DNA from: BRHc4a sp049323755
GTDB taxonomy: Bacteria; Bacillota; Desulfotomaculia; Desulfotomaculales; Desulfocucumaceae
Direction of reading: 5' to 3'
Assembly: GCA_049323755.1 (NCBI GenBank)
Contig: JBMOPE010000015.1
Span: 1-64,000, forward strand
Length of the DNA: 64,000 nucleotides
The notes beneath the pieces are model-generated. The model ran no database searches. It was not told the DNA's origin and saw only the letters and a list, made by a program, of their open reading frames with translations. Of the stretch, positions 25,321 through 33,872 are shown in pieces. The translations under genes and the position numbers were made by a program. The first letter of the stretch is position 1; every line of letters begins with the position of its first letter.

Positions 25321-26733
25321 TTGAACGGTATCAGGCTTTATTTGGCACTTATCACTGCTAAAATTTTGTATTTTTTAATAAGGCTCCTTGGAAAGGGCAG
25401 GGGAACATCCCTTCCGGGAAGGGTTGCACTGCGGATATACCCCGGCCTTATAAGGGATCTGGCAAAACGTATCAAAAAAGGTATTATTGTTGTGACCGGA
25501 ACAAACGGCAAAACAACAACCAACAATATGATCGCCAGGATTCTTGAGTCCAGCGGGCTCAGGGTTTTGATAAACAGGGAGGGCGCCAATCTTATTACTG
25601 GTGTGGCGACAGCTTTTGCCAGGGACATGGACATCTTCAACAGGCGGACCTTTGACTATGCTTGCCTCGAAATGGATGAGGCGGCCTTTCCCACAGTGGC
25701 TCCACTGGTAAAACCAGGATTTGTGGTTGTTACCAACTTTTTCAGGGATCAGCTGGACAGGTATGGTGAGCTGGATAAAACGGTATCCCTTGTAAGGGGC
25801 GCACTAAAAAGAATGGAAGGTTTGAAACTTATTTTGAACGCCGATGATCCCCTTGTTGCTCAGCTTGGACGTAGTACGGGACAGCATTCAGTGTTTTACG
25901 GGGTGGCTGAGCACGGTGGTGTTACACGCAGGGGATCGGCGGCCAGGGAAGCAAAGTTTTGTCCTTTTTGCGGCAAGGAACTAAATTACCGCTATTACCA
26001 ATACAGCCAGCTGGGGTCCTACAGCTGTCCAGGCTGCGGTTTTATCCGCCCGGACCCTGATATTGAGGGGACATCTCCTGAAATAAGGGGAACAGGGACT
26101 TCATGCCGCGTGAGATTTAGACAGGGGTCTTTCATTCCCCTGGATGTGCCTGTATATGGAATGTACAATCTCTATAACGCCTTAGCCGCCTATTCCACTG
26201 CCCTTCTTCTGGATCTGAGCCCTCAGAAGGCTGCCGGGTATCTAAGGGGGTACCGTCCTGCCACAGGAAGAATGGAGAGGTTTAATTACCAGGGGAAGCA
26301 GGTATACCTAAATTTAGTGAAGAACCCCACCGGCTTTAACGAGGGGATTGGGGCACTGGTGGAAATTGCTCATCCGGTTCTGGATGTGATGATCGCCATA
26401 AACGATAATGACGCTGACGGAAGAGACATTTCGTGGCTCTGGGATGTTGATTTTGAAATACTGGCTGATAATCAGGAAAAATTACGGGAGATAGTGTGTT
26501 CAGGCCAGCGGGCCGAAGAGATGGCCCTGAGGCTTAAATATGCCGGGATACCGGAGTCCAAAATAGAGGTGGAGGGTGATTTCGGTAAAGCGGTTGAAAG
26601 AGCCCTAAAAGGTACGGCAGGGAAGACCTGTATTTTGGCAACTTATACGGCCCTGTGGCCGGTGGAAAGGATTTTGAGCGGGTATGCCAAGAGGGATCAA
26701 GCCGAAGTTGAACATTTGCCACATGTATCCTGA
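25321..26733 (+). CDS. murT: Lipid II isoglutaminyl synthase subunit MurT
   Basis: Mur-ligase-like subunit that activates the D-Glu carboxylate of lipid II for amidation with ammonia from GatD. About 470 residues: ATP site VTGTNGKTTTNNM, ANLITGVATAF, LEMDEAAFP, the MurT zinc ribbon with two CxxC pairs (FCPFCGKE and SCPGCGF) inserted in the middle domain, and the C-terminal DUF1727 part (LVKNPTGFNEGI, DNDADGRDISWLWD). TTG 25321 lies six bases after GGAGG and is preferred over ATG 25279. Forms a complex with the next gene product. Confidence 0.95.
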   Translation: MNGIRLYLALITAKILYFLIRLLGKGRGTSLPGRVALRIYPGLIRDLAKRIKKGIIVVTGTNGKTTTNNMIARILESSGLRVLINREGANLITGVATAFARDMDIFNRRTFDYACLEMDEAAFPTVAPLVKPGFVVVTNFFRDQLDRYGELDKTVSLVRGALKRMEGLKLILNADDPLVAQLGRSTGQHSVFYGVAEHGGVTRRGSAAREAKFCPFCGKELNYRYYQYSQLGSYSCPGCGFIRPDPDIEGTSPEIRGTGTSCRVRFRQGSFIPLDVPVYGMYNLYNALAAYSTALLLDLSPQKAAGYLRGYRPATGRMERFNYQGKQVYLNLVKNPTGFNEGIGALVEIAHPVLDVMIAINDNDADGRDISWLWDVDFEILADNQEKLREIVCSGQRAEEMALRLKYAGIPESKIEVEGDFGKAVERALKGTAGKTCILATYTALWPVERILSGYAKRDQAEVEHLPHVS

Positions 26734-27430
26734 CCTCCTTAATCTATACGGAGACAGGGGTAATGTAATGGCCTTCAGAATGAGGTGCCTGTGGCGGGAC
26801 ATAGATGTGGATATTTACCAGGTCAATATAGGTGAAAAAGTGAACTTCTCGCAGATGGATTTTATTTTCCTGGGGGGCGGGTCCGACAGGGAGCAGAATT
26901 TAATGACTGCTGATTTAATTGAAAGATCCGGCTACCTGGAGGAAGCCATTGAGGGCGGTGTTTCTGTCCTGGCCATTTGCGGAGGCTACCAGCTCCTGGG
27001 GAAATATTATAAAACCCAGACCGGTGAGGTTATTCCCGGTCTGGGCATTCTGGACCACTATACAGAAGGCGGGGAGAAAAGGCTTATAGGAAATGTTTCC
27101 GTAGAAATTGACCTGGGGGGCGTTACAAACAGAATAACCGGGTTTGAAAACCATTCCGGGAGAACTTACCTGGGGAAACTGGAGCCCCTGGGCAAGGTGC
27201 TGTCCGGTCATGGCAACAATGGGCTGGACGGAATGGAAGGAGCGCGCTACAAAAAATTAATCTGCTCGTACCTGCACGGCCCTCTTTTGCCGAAGAACCC
27301 TTTTATAACCGACTATCTGATAGCCTCCGCCCTTAATAGGAAGTTTGGCGATATACCCCTTAAAAGTCTTGACGATAGTATAGAAAACTCTGCAAACAGG
27401 GTAATGTTAAACCGTCTGCTGGGTTCCTGA
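26684..27430 (+). CDS. gatD: Lipid II isoglutaminyl synthase glutaminase subunit GatD
   Basis: Class-I glutamine amidotransferase that supplies ammonia to MurT. The nucleophile Cys is in VLAICGGYQLLG and the catalytic His in SYLHGPLLPKNP; the N-terminal MYPDLLNLYGDRGNV is the family signature. ATG 26684 overlaps murT by 50 nt; TTG 26708 is an alternative that gives the usual short N-terminus. Together murT-gatD amidate peptidoglycan stem peptides. Confidence 0.95.
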   Translation: MPRGIKPKLNICHMYPDLLNLYGDRGNVMAFRMRCLWRDIDVDIYQVNIGEKVNFSQMDFIFLGGGSDREQNLMTADLIERSGYLEEAIEGGVSVLAICGGYQLLGKYYKTQTGEVIPGLGILDHYTEGGEKRLIGNVSVEIDLGGVTNRITGFENHSGRTYLGKLEPLGKVLSGHGNNGLDGMEGARYKKLICSYLHGPLLPKNPFITDYLIASALNRKFGDIPLKSLDDSIENSANRVMLNRLLGS

Positions 27431-27546
27431 TTTCCTTAAAGCGGTACTCAATAATTGTTATAAGATTTTACACGTTTCATATATGTCCCGTTGGACCACA
27501 GAGTCTTTCGGGGCATTTTTCTATAAGGTACCAAGTGAGGGACTGC

Positions 27547-27595
27547 TTGACAGGACAATAAGTCAGATCTAAGATTAAATTATACTGACTGGTCA
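27547..27595 (+). promoter_or_regulatory. Promoter and TetR-type operator before the regulator gene
   Basis: TTGACA at 27547-27552 and TAAGAT at 27570-27575 are spaced by 17 nt. TGACTGGTCA at 27586-27595 is an inverted repeat (TGAC/GTCA) lying at or just after the expected transcription start, the usual place for autorepression by a TetR protein. AGGAGGT and the tetR start follow. Confidence 0.65.
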
Positions 27596-27619
27596 ATTTA
27601 AATAAAATAGGAGGTTCTG

Positions 27620-28291
27620 ATGCCGAAGGTTGGTATGGAGCCAATACGTAAAGCAGCAGTTATTAATGCGGCGTTGGAGTGTATTTGTGAATCAGGTGTT
27701 GAAGCCGCAACACTTGATATTGTGGCCGAAAGGGCAGGCTGCTCTAAAGGAGTCGTGGCCTACTATTTCAAAACAAAGAAAGGATTAATGCTGGAGGCAT
27801 TAAAAGCTTTTCTGTCCTACTACCAGAAATCGATACAGAGTAAGATTACCAAAGGTATGAGATCAGAAGAGATGATTCAAATTGTTGTCGATGAGGGACT
27901 TCCTTCTCTTGAGGGAGATGGAGATGTTCATAATCCAGATATAAATGTTTCAGATCTACATGGCTCTGCTGGTGCAATGTGGATTCCTCCTGACAAAAAG
28001 GCCCGCCTGTTTGTGCAGTTTTTTTCGAGAGCTATGGTTGACCGTGAATTTCAGTCTGTGATCCAGGACGTCTATAAAAATGACATAACCGGCATTGAAG
28101 CCATTATTAACTACGGGATTGACAGTAATGAGTATTCCGGTGTGAACGCTTTAAAAACGGCTTACGGCCTCCTTGCCATGATTGTGGGCTTAAGCTTCTT
28201 TCGCGTGACTGATGTTGGTTTGCCCGGAAGCCTGGATAATCGTGTGGTGTGCATGGATTATTTAAATGACACTCTTATTAAAAATCATTAA
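27620..28291 (+). CDS. TetR/AcrR family transcriptional regulator
   Basis: 223 residues. The N-terminal helix-turn-helix (ATLDIVAERAGCSKGVV, AYYFKTKKGLM) is canonical; the C-terminal ligand domain is not assignable. It lies 48 nt before the ABC transporter genes, so it most likely represses them and itself and responds to a compound the pump exports. A TetR-type operator precedes it. By eye, this three-gene block is more AT-rich than its neighbours. Confidence 0.92.
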   Translation: MPKVGMEPIRKAAVINAALECICESGVEAATLDIVAERAGCSKGVVAYYFKTKKGLMLEALKAFLSYYQKSIQSKITKGMRSEEMIQIVVDEGLPSLEGDGDVHNPDINVSDLHGSAGAMWIPPDKKARLFVQFFSRAMVDREFQSVIQDVYKNDITGIEAIINYGIDSNEYSGVNALKTAYGLLAMIVGLSFFRVTDVGLPGSLDNRVVCMDYLNDTLIKNH

Positions 28292-28339
28292 TAGAAATGA
28301 GCCCCGAAGGGCGCTAAAAAAATTTTTAAGGGGGTTGCC

Positions 28340-29284
28340 ATGTTAAATAATGAGGAGATTGCCCTATCGGTGGAAAAACTGACCAAGCGTTTTGGAGATT
28401 TTGTGGCAGTAAATAGTGTCAGTATAAAAATCTCAACAGGTCAGGTTTATGGAATTCTGGGACCTAATGGGGCGGGAAAAAGCACACTGATCAAGATGAT
28501 TACAGGACTTTTACGGGCAGATGCCGGGACGGTTAGTATTTTTGGCAAAAGCTTGTATTCACGGTCAGCAGTGGGACTTATTGGCCTGTGCCCACAAGAA
28601 CTGGTTATTTGGGAAGGTCTGACGCTTCTTGAGCAGCTTTTGTTTATTGCCAGGATGTATAATGTTCCTTCCGATGCAGCCGTCAAAAGAGCTTTAGAGC
28701 TATTAGACGCAATGGGCTTAAGTAATAAAAAGAACAAACTGGCCTCCACGCTTTCCGGTGGAATGAAAAGAAGGCTTAATATACTTCTGGCACTTATGCA
28801 CGACCCCAGGATTTTATTACTTGATGAGCCCCAAGCCGGCCTGGATCCGCAAAGCCGTATTCTGGTGCGGGAGTACATAAAAAGCATCGCCAGAAAAAAA
28901 ACAGTAATTATAACCACACATGATATGGAGGAAGCGGACAAAGTAATAGACCGGGTAGCCATTATAGACCGGGGGAAAATAATTGTCGATGATACGCCAT
29001 ATCTTTTGAAAAAGACTGTATTCCAGGGAGAACTGCTTGAATTTACCCTGTCGGGCAGCACAGTAGAAGACAGGGGTATATTTGATTCTATAAAGGAAGA
29101 ATGTAAATCGGTAAGCATCAGTGGAAATGTCCTTCGACTGGTTTCCAGCACACCTTCAGATATGATAAAACCTGTTGAGGCGATCTTAAATAACCTGGGG
29201 ATTCGAATTGAGGATATTAAAATACGAAAAGGAACTCTGGAGGATGTTTTTATTAGCCTGACAGGAAGGGGGCTACGTGATTGA
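28340..29284 (+). CDS. ABC-2 type exporter ATP-binding protein
   Basis: 314 residues. Walker A GPNGAGKSTLI, Q-loop GLCPQEL, signature LSGGMKRRLN, Walker B ILLLDEPQAGLDP, H-loop TTHDMEEADK, and a C-terminal extension (IEDIKIRKGTLEDVFISLTG) typical of drug/antibiotic exporters of the DrrA type. The stop overlaps the permease start by 4 nt. Confidence 0.93.
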   Translation: MLNNEEIALSVEKLTKRFGDFVAVNSVSIKISTGQVYGILGPNGAGKSTLIKMITGLLRADAGTVSIFGKSLYSRSAVGLIGLCPQELVIWEGLTLLEQLLFIARMYNVPSDAAVKRALELLDAMGLSNKKNKLASTLSGGMKRRLNILLALMHDPRILLLDEPQAGLDPQSRILVREYIKSIARKKTVIITTHDMEEADKVIDRVAIIDRGKIIVDDTPYLLKKTVFQGELLEFTLSGSTVEDRGIFDSIKEECKSVSISGNVLRLVSSTPSDMIKPVEAILNNLGIRIEDIKIRKGTLEDVFISLTGRGLRD

Positions 29285-30432
29285 GATTTAAGTACTATCT
29301 AATCAAAACTCTAAAGGAAAACTGGCGGGACTGGAAAGTGCTGCTATTAACCCTGGCTTTTGCACCATGCTTTATATTTATATTATATGGCGCGTACGGA
29401 AACACAAATCACAGTTATAATATAGTTTTAATAAATAAAGATAATGCAGATGGAAAATCACACAGCGAGGAAGTAATAAATCTTTTAAAGGAAACAAAAT
29501 ACCCTGATGGGATACCGGTCTATAATATTTCTTTTTCCAACAGCGTTGAGGACTCGATGGAAAAGCTGGAAAACAGAACGGTCGATGCCCTGGCGGTTTT
29601 CCCTGAAGATTTGACCGAAACCTTAAATGTAGCAGCGGTAAATAGTAATTATTCACCGACAAAGCTCAAGATCTTTGGTGATCCGCGCAATTCCAGGTAT
29701 GCGGTGGCTGCCATTTTTTTACTGACAGACTTTGAGCATTATGTGAAAAGCGTTACCCATACAAAGGTTCCTGTGGAACTTGATGAGATTCTCATAGGAG
29801 AGGGCAAAGCGATTACTGACTTTGATTTATATGTGCCCGGAATTATTGTTCTGGCGCTGTTGAATATTATGTTTACAGCCGGTGTCTCACTGATAAAAGA
29901 AATTGAAAAGGGCACTATGCTAAGACTTGTCATGTCCAGGATTAAAACAGTAGAATTTTTTGGCGCTATTAGTGTTCTACAGATTGCATTAGGACTTGTT
30001 TCAATGGTGCTGGCACTGGTGGTAGCATTAGTCTGTGGATTTGAATTTAAAGGGTCGTATGCCGCATTGGTTATAGCCGGCATGGTTTCTGGTATTGGGG
30101 TTATTGGACTTTCCATGATCACCGTGAGCTTTTTAAAAAGTGTATACGATTTGATGACGGTAGGTATTATTCCATACTTTATTGTGATGTTCTTTTCCGG
30201 TATCTTCTTCCCTTTGCCGCCGTTCCAGGTAGCCAGTTTTGGGGAGAATATAATCAGGCTAAATGACTTTTTGCCTCTGTCACTGACGGTAACGGCATTA
30301 AACAAAGTGCTCAACTTTGGTGCAGGGATTGCTGATATTGGTTTTGAATTAATTGCTACTTTGATTATATCAATTGTATACTGCACTATTGGGCTGGCAT
30401 TATTCAACCGCAGGCATATGAGGCTGCTTTAG
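29281..30432 (+). CDS. ABC-2 type exporter permease
   Basis: 383 residues in the ABC-2 layout: one helix near the N-terminus (VLLLTLAFAPCFIFILYGAYG), a large extracytoplasmic domain, then five helices from about residue 180, including PGIIVLALLNIMFTAGVSLIKE and FIVMFFSGIFFPLPPFQ. Pairs with the preceding ATPase. TTG 29281. Its 3' end overlaps the convergent nagA by 4 nt, so there is no room for a terminator between them. Confidence 0.9.
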   Translation: MRFKYYLIKTLKENWRDWKVLLLTLAFAPCFIFILYGAYGNTNHSYNIVLINKDNADGKSHSEEVINLLKETKYPDGIPVYNISFSNSVEDSMEKLENRTVDALAVFPEDLTETLNVAAVNSNYSPTKLKIFGDPRNSRYAVAAIFLLTDFEHYVKSVTHTKVPVELDEILIGEGKAITDFDLYVPGIIVLALLNIMFTAGVSLIKEIEKGTMLRLVMSRIKTVEFFGAISVLQIALGLVSMVLALVVALVCGFEFKGSYAALVIAGMVSGIGVIGLSMITVSFLKSVYDLMTVGIIPYFIVMFFSGIFFPLPPFQVASFGENIIRLNDFLPLSLTVTALNKVLNFGAGIADIGFELIATLIISIVYCTIGLALFNRRHMRLL

Positions 30433-31730
30433 GTCAAAATGAATTCCTTTTGACCTTTTCCTTTGACCTCAAGGTTATTAAATACTATATGACCGTTAAC
30501 CATTGTAAGCTTTACATTCAGTTCCCTGTCGAGGAGCACCAGGTCCGCATCCATTCCGGGGGCCAGTGCTCCTTTAGTGTTTTCTTTTCCCAGCAGGCGG
30601 GCAGGATTGAGGCTGGCCATCCGGACGGCCTCATGAATAGGAATACCGGCTTTTTTAACCATATTCCTTACTGTATCAATCATTGTCAGTGAACTACCGG
30701 CAACAGGCCCCTCCGCAAGGGTAATTTTCCCATTCTTCATGGCTATTTTACGATCATTGAACACATATTCCCCGTCCGGCATCCCAGCTGCAGAAACTGC
30801 GTCGGTGGCCAGGGTCAATCCCCTGTTTCCCTTTACAGAATAAAGAAGTTTTAGCACTGAGGGGTGCAGGTGGCTATCGTCGGCAATAATTTCGGCGGTA
30901 ATATCCTTGCTTGCAAGTACAGCACCTACAAGTCCCGGCTCCCGGTGGTGAAGTGGGGAGGACGCGTTGAAGAGGTGAATAGCATGCCTTACCCCTGCTT
31001 TAAAGGAAGACATGGATATTTCATAGGTGGCCTCGGTGTGCCCGGCTGCGACCACAATACCCTCCCTTGAAAGCAGTTTTATAAGTCTGGTGCTGCCCGG
31101 CAGTTCAGGGGCTAATGTGACCATTCTTAAAAAACCTTCGCCTAGGTTTATGAAATCATTCATTTCTTTTATGCTGACTTCCCTCAAATAGGCTGGATTT
31201 ATGGCTCCGGCACGGGCGGGGTTCAGATGAGGCCCCTCCATGTGAGCGCCTATAAGCTGGGCCCCCTCAGTTATCCTCATGGCAAAGGCACTTACTGTTG
31301 AAAGGGCCTTTTTGCTTTTTGCGCCGGTAGAGGGCGCCAGGGTTGCCAGGAATGATGTTGTTCCTCCCCCGGCATGGTATGCCGCTATTTTTTTTACAGA
31401 GTCAGCCGTCCCGTCAAGGGTGTCGCATCCGGCTCCCCCGTGGACATGAAGGTCAATAAAGCCCGGGGATATAAGAAGTCCTTTACCGTCAATCTCAATG
31501 CAATCCCTTGAGCAATCTTCCTTGCTGCAGCATATTTTGGCAGCTTCAGATTTTAAGGAATGGGGGCCTGCAGGCTTTGGCCTGACTGTACAGCAAAGCC
31601 CTCCATAAATGCTGTCGGGATTGGGTGCCCCGGGTACAGCTATTTTACCCCTTCTTATCAATAGCCCCTTGTTGGGGACAGTGCCGCTGGATGTAATTAA
31701 TTGTCCTCCGCATATCAGATAATCATTCAT
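30429..31730 (-). CDS. nagA: N-acetylglucosamine-6-phosphate deacetylase with Cys-rich insertion
   Basis: Deacetylates GlcNAc-6-P in amino-sugar and cell-wall recycling. Metal and active-site motifs: DLHVHGGAGCDTLDG, MEGPHLNPARAGA, AAGHTEATYE, HLFNASSPLHHREPG and LATDAVSAAG with the catalytic Asp. At 433 residues it is longer than usual; much of the excess is an insertion at residues 42-75 of the N-terminal beta domain containing six cysteines (GLCC, ICC, DCSRDC). No nagB or PTS gene is adjacent. Confidence 0.93.
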   Translation of the reverse strand: MNDYLICGGQLITSSGTVPNKGLLIRRGKIAVPGAPNPDSIYGGLCCTVRPKPAGPHSLKSEAAKICCSKEDCSRDCIEIDGKGLLISPGFIDLHVHGGAGCDTLDGTADSVKKIAAYHAGGGTTSFLATLAPSTGAKSKKALSTVSAFAMRITEGAQLIGAHMEGPHLNPARAGAINPAYLREVSIKEMNDFINLGEGFLRMVTLAPELPGSTRLIKLLSREGIVVAAGHTEATYEISMSSFKAGVRHAIHLFNASSPLHHREPGLVGAVLASKDITAEIIADDSHLHPSVLKLLYSVKGNRGLTLATDAVSAAGMPDGEYVFNDRKIAMKNGKITLAEGPVAGSSLTMIDTVRNMVKKAGIPIHEAVRMASLNPARLLGKENTKGALAPGMDADLVLLDRELNVKLTMVNGHIVFNNLEVKGKGQKEFILT

Positions 31731-31910
31731 AGTTAAAGCACCCGGCCTTGTATTTTAAAGATAAGACATAGTAATAATTCAGTTTTGTATGGATGAAATC
31801 CTTCCTGGTTAATTCTTTTCTTTGTCCGCTGAATTTGGACAGATGTTTAGCAAAGGGCCGAATTGGGAATATTATAAGTGTTCGCGGATTAACTCACTCT
31901 TTCTTTCCCA

Positions 31911-31934
31911 CCCGCCTTTTAAGGCGGGGTTTTT
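31911..31934 (+). terminator. Terminator hairpin
   Basis: CCCGCCTT and AAGGCGGG pair directly and are followed by GTTTTT. No annotated plus-strand gene precedes it. Confidence 0.7.
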
Positions 31935-32027
31935 AAACGGGTGACAATTTTGGATAAAAAAAGTCAGATAAGTAAACAATAATAATACTGCATTAGGCAG
32001 TAAACCAGCCTCCTAAATCTCTCTCAT

Positions 32028-32055
32028 GCCCCACACTGCTGTGGGGCTTTTTTTT
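32028..32055 (+). terminator. Strong terminator hairpin
   Basis: GCCCCACA and TGTGGGGC pair around a 4-nt loop and are followed by eight T residues. It precedes the 85-residue membrane protein gene rather than following a known one. Confidence 0.85.
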
Positions 32056-32141
32056 ATTATGCAGATCTTCTCTGTTTTGTCCGGGGAGGGAGGATTTTGG
32101 TGCTCCATGAAGGAAAATAATAATAAAGGGAGTGAGTCCGG

Positions 32142-32399
32142 ATGAATGAAAAGCAGAGAGGGCCAGTATATCTGGCCGGGGCTATTATTGCCTGGGCTGT
32201 TATTCTGTGGTTTTTTACAATAAATAACCCCTCCTTCGTACCGGTTGCCAGGATGATTTTTATAATTGGCGTTATTCCTCTGGCTGTGGCCGAGTGGCTT
32301 AAGATGAAGGGCATTGTCAGTGGAAAGCTGCTGACCCCGTTAAAAGTTGTTCTGATTCTGGGGGCATTCGCTTACTGGTACTTTAAGATGAGGTTATAA
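32142..32399 (+). CDS. Small three-helix membrane protein
   Basis: 85 residues with three hydrophobic segments (VYLAGAIIAWAVILWFF, FVPVARMIFIIGVIPLAVA, LLTPLKVVLILGAFAYWYF). ATG 32142 has GGGAGTGAG upstream. I do not recognise a family. A GC hairpin at 32408-32424 follows and could end it and the convergent small gene. Confidence 0.6.
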   Translation: MNEKQRGPVYLAGAIIAWAVILWFFTINNPSFVPVARMIFIIGVIPLAVAEWLKMKGIVSGKLLTPLKVVLILGAFAYWYFKMRL

Positions 32400-32443
32400 A
32401 ACAAAAAGCCCCCGTAGTGGGGGCCTTATGAATTGATAACCAT

Positions 32444-32605
32444 TTAAAACCTGAAAAAATTTCCTACGGCCAGGCCTGCGCCAACTGCCACAGCCACGCT
32501 GACTATAACCCACATTACATCTTTCTTTACTCTGGCTGCAACCATTTCTATGTTGCCGGTCTGCAGTATCTCCTGTTGTAGAACCTGTTGTTTTTGTTTG
32601 CTCAA
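32444..32605 (-). CDS. 53-residue tail-anchored-like membrane peptide
   Basis: TTG start at 32605 with AAGGAGG eight bases upstream. The product begins with a Gln/Lys-rich amphipathic part (SKQKQQVLQQEILQTGN), then IEMVAARVKKDV and one C-terminal transmembrane helix (MWVIVSVAVAVGAGLAVG) ending NFFRF. Family unknown. It lies downstream of the GerMN gene on the same strand, but 50 nt before it; its own ribosome site is strong. Confidence 0.65.
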   Translation of the reverse strand: MSKQKQQVLQQEILQTGNIEMVAARVKKDVMWVIVSVAVAVGAGLAVGNFFRF

Positions 32606-32654
32606 TGCCTTGCCTCCTTAGTCTTGTTTTGCTATATAATGTTAACTTATCCTG

Positions 32655-33515
32655 TCAGGGCCATTGAATAGGTATTTTAATAGTATTACGCGATGAGCCT
32701 TCCCCTGAAAATACCTCCAGAATGCCGATTCCTTTTCCCGAAGGTTCAAAGGTTATGCTTATTTCAAAATCTCCCCTGTTGGGGAATTCTTGAGACACCA
32801 GGGCCGAGCTTTCAGCAACTGCTTTTCCGCTTTCATCCAGAAGCCGGGCATGCACCTTTCCTTCAGGCACCCTGGCGCTGCCCTTTACCAGTAAAGGAAC
32901 TCCGGCTATCTGGTTTTCAACAGGGTGGGTAACCCATATGGCAGGCTCATATACCTTTTCAAGACTCCTGGTAAAGGGCTGGTCATAGAGGCCTACATGG
33001 CCCCACCAGTCCATTGCCCTGCTGTCAAGTTTTCCTTCGACCGTAAACATTACTTCCTTTATTTGTGGAAACTCGGTCAAGGTATTGACTATACTCTGGA
33101 TACCCAGGGCCTCTCCTGCCGAACCTGCACTGGCATTCAAAACATCAGCCGAGAAATTTACCGTGGCTTTTCCCTCGGCTACTGTGATATCCAATAGCCG
33201 TGTATTGGAAGGAAGTACTTTCACCGATTCCTGTGTAAGGGGATTTCCGTTGATCAGTTCGTTTACCGCAGCTTTTGGGCCGTCCTCGGTGTAAGGAACC
33301 CGGTGTATTTCCCTTACCAGATAAGCGTCTTTTTCGTTAAACTTGACATAATAAACGGTTATATCTATAGGAGCCTTAGCTGTCTGTGCTTTTGTGTCAT
33401 TACCGGGTGGAGTGCCAGGCTTATTGGCGGCTTTTCCTGAAAAGAGCCAGTAACCGCTAATAGCTGCTACCAGTATAACGATAACCGGAAGATACCGTTT
33501 CTGAATAGTTCCCAC
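32655..33515 (-). CDS. GerMN/Gmad2-domain membrane-anchored protein
   Basis: 286 residues: N-terminal membrane anchor (YLPVIVILVAAISGYWLF), a low-complexity linker, a GerMN domain (DITVYYVKFNEKDAYLV...GPKAAVNELINGNP) and a C-terminal Ig-like Gmad2 domain (IWVTHPVENQIAGVPLLVKG). GerM-type proteins act at the cell envelope in sporulation and germination. The GTG start at 33515 has GGGGGTGGG-type purines upstream. No lipobox Cys is seen, so it is anchored by its helix. Confidence 0.88.
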   Translation of the reverse strand: MGTIQKRYLPVIVILVAAISGYWLFSGKAANKPGTPPGNDTKAQTAKAPIDITVYYVKFNEKDAYLVREIHRVPYTEDGPKAAVNELINGNPLTQESVKVLPSNTRLLDITVAEGKATVNFSADVLNASAGSAGEALGIQSIVNTLTEFPQIKEVMFTVEGKLDSRAMDWWGHVGLYDQPFTRSLEKVYEPAIWVTHPVENQIAGVPLLVKGSARVPEGKVHARLLDESGKAVAESSALVSQEFPNRGDFEISITFEPSGKGIGILEVFSGEGSSRNTIKIPIQWP

Positions 33516-33612
33516 CCCCAGTTATTAAGCAGTTCAGGAGAAATTTTTGTCATTAAATGCAGTTATTTGTAGTAATTATAAATAAAGCAGGCATAATTTG
33601 CCTGCCGTTTAT

Positions 33613-33765
33613 TTAATGGGCTGCCCTGCCGTTTGATTTTTCTTCTGTTTCTTCCATGATCTTTTGAATAGGATTTCTGAAAATGGCTGCAAATACACCT
33701 ATAGCCCCGCAAATGATCAGTGCATAATAAAAATAAGTATAATCCGATAAGATTTCATTAACCAT
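33613..33765 (-). CDS. 50-residue single-helix membrane protein
   Basis: ATG 33765 with GGGGAGGAT close upstream. One transmembrane helix (FYYALIICGAIGVFAAIF) is followed by RNPIQKIMEETEEK and a short polar tail. It lies between spoIIIE and the GerMN gene on the same strand. Family unknown, but the layout and ribosome site support a real gene. Confidence 0.65.
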   Translation of the reverse strand: MVNEILSDYTYFYYALIICGAIGVFAAIFRNPIQKIMEETEEKSNGRAAH

Positions 33766-33872
33766 AATTATCCTCCCCGATTTGCCCCGCGATGGGTTTT
33801 ATGTTTTATTTAAATATTATTACATATTTTTATTGGATAGGGAAGAGGTCAATAGTGCCATATAGATAGTTC

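Larger units (their letters stand above)
31731..32141. other. Intergenic region between nagA and a small membrane gene
   Basis: No gene is supported. It holds two rightward terminator hairpins (31911-31934 and 32028-32055) and one GAATTGGGAAT heptad fragment near 31860. With nagA diverging to the left, a transcript ending here would have to start within the gap, so a short RNA between about 31750 and 32055 is possible. Confidence 0.55.
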
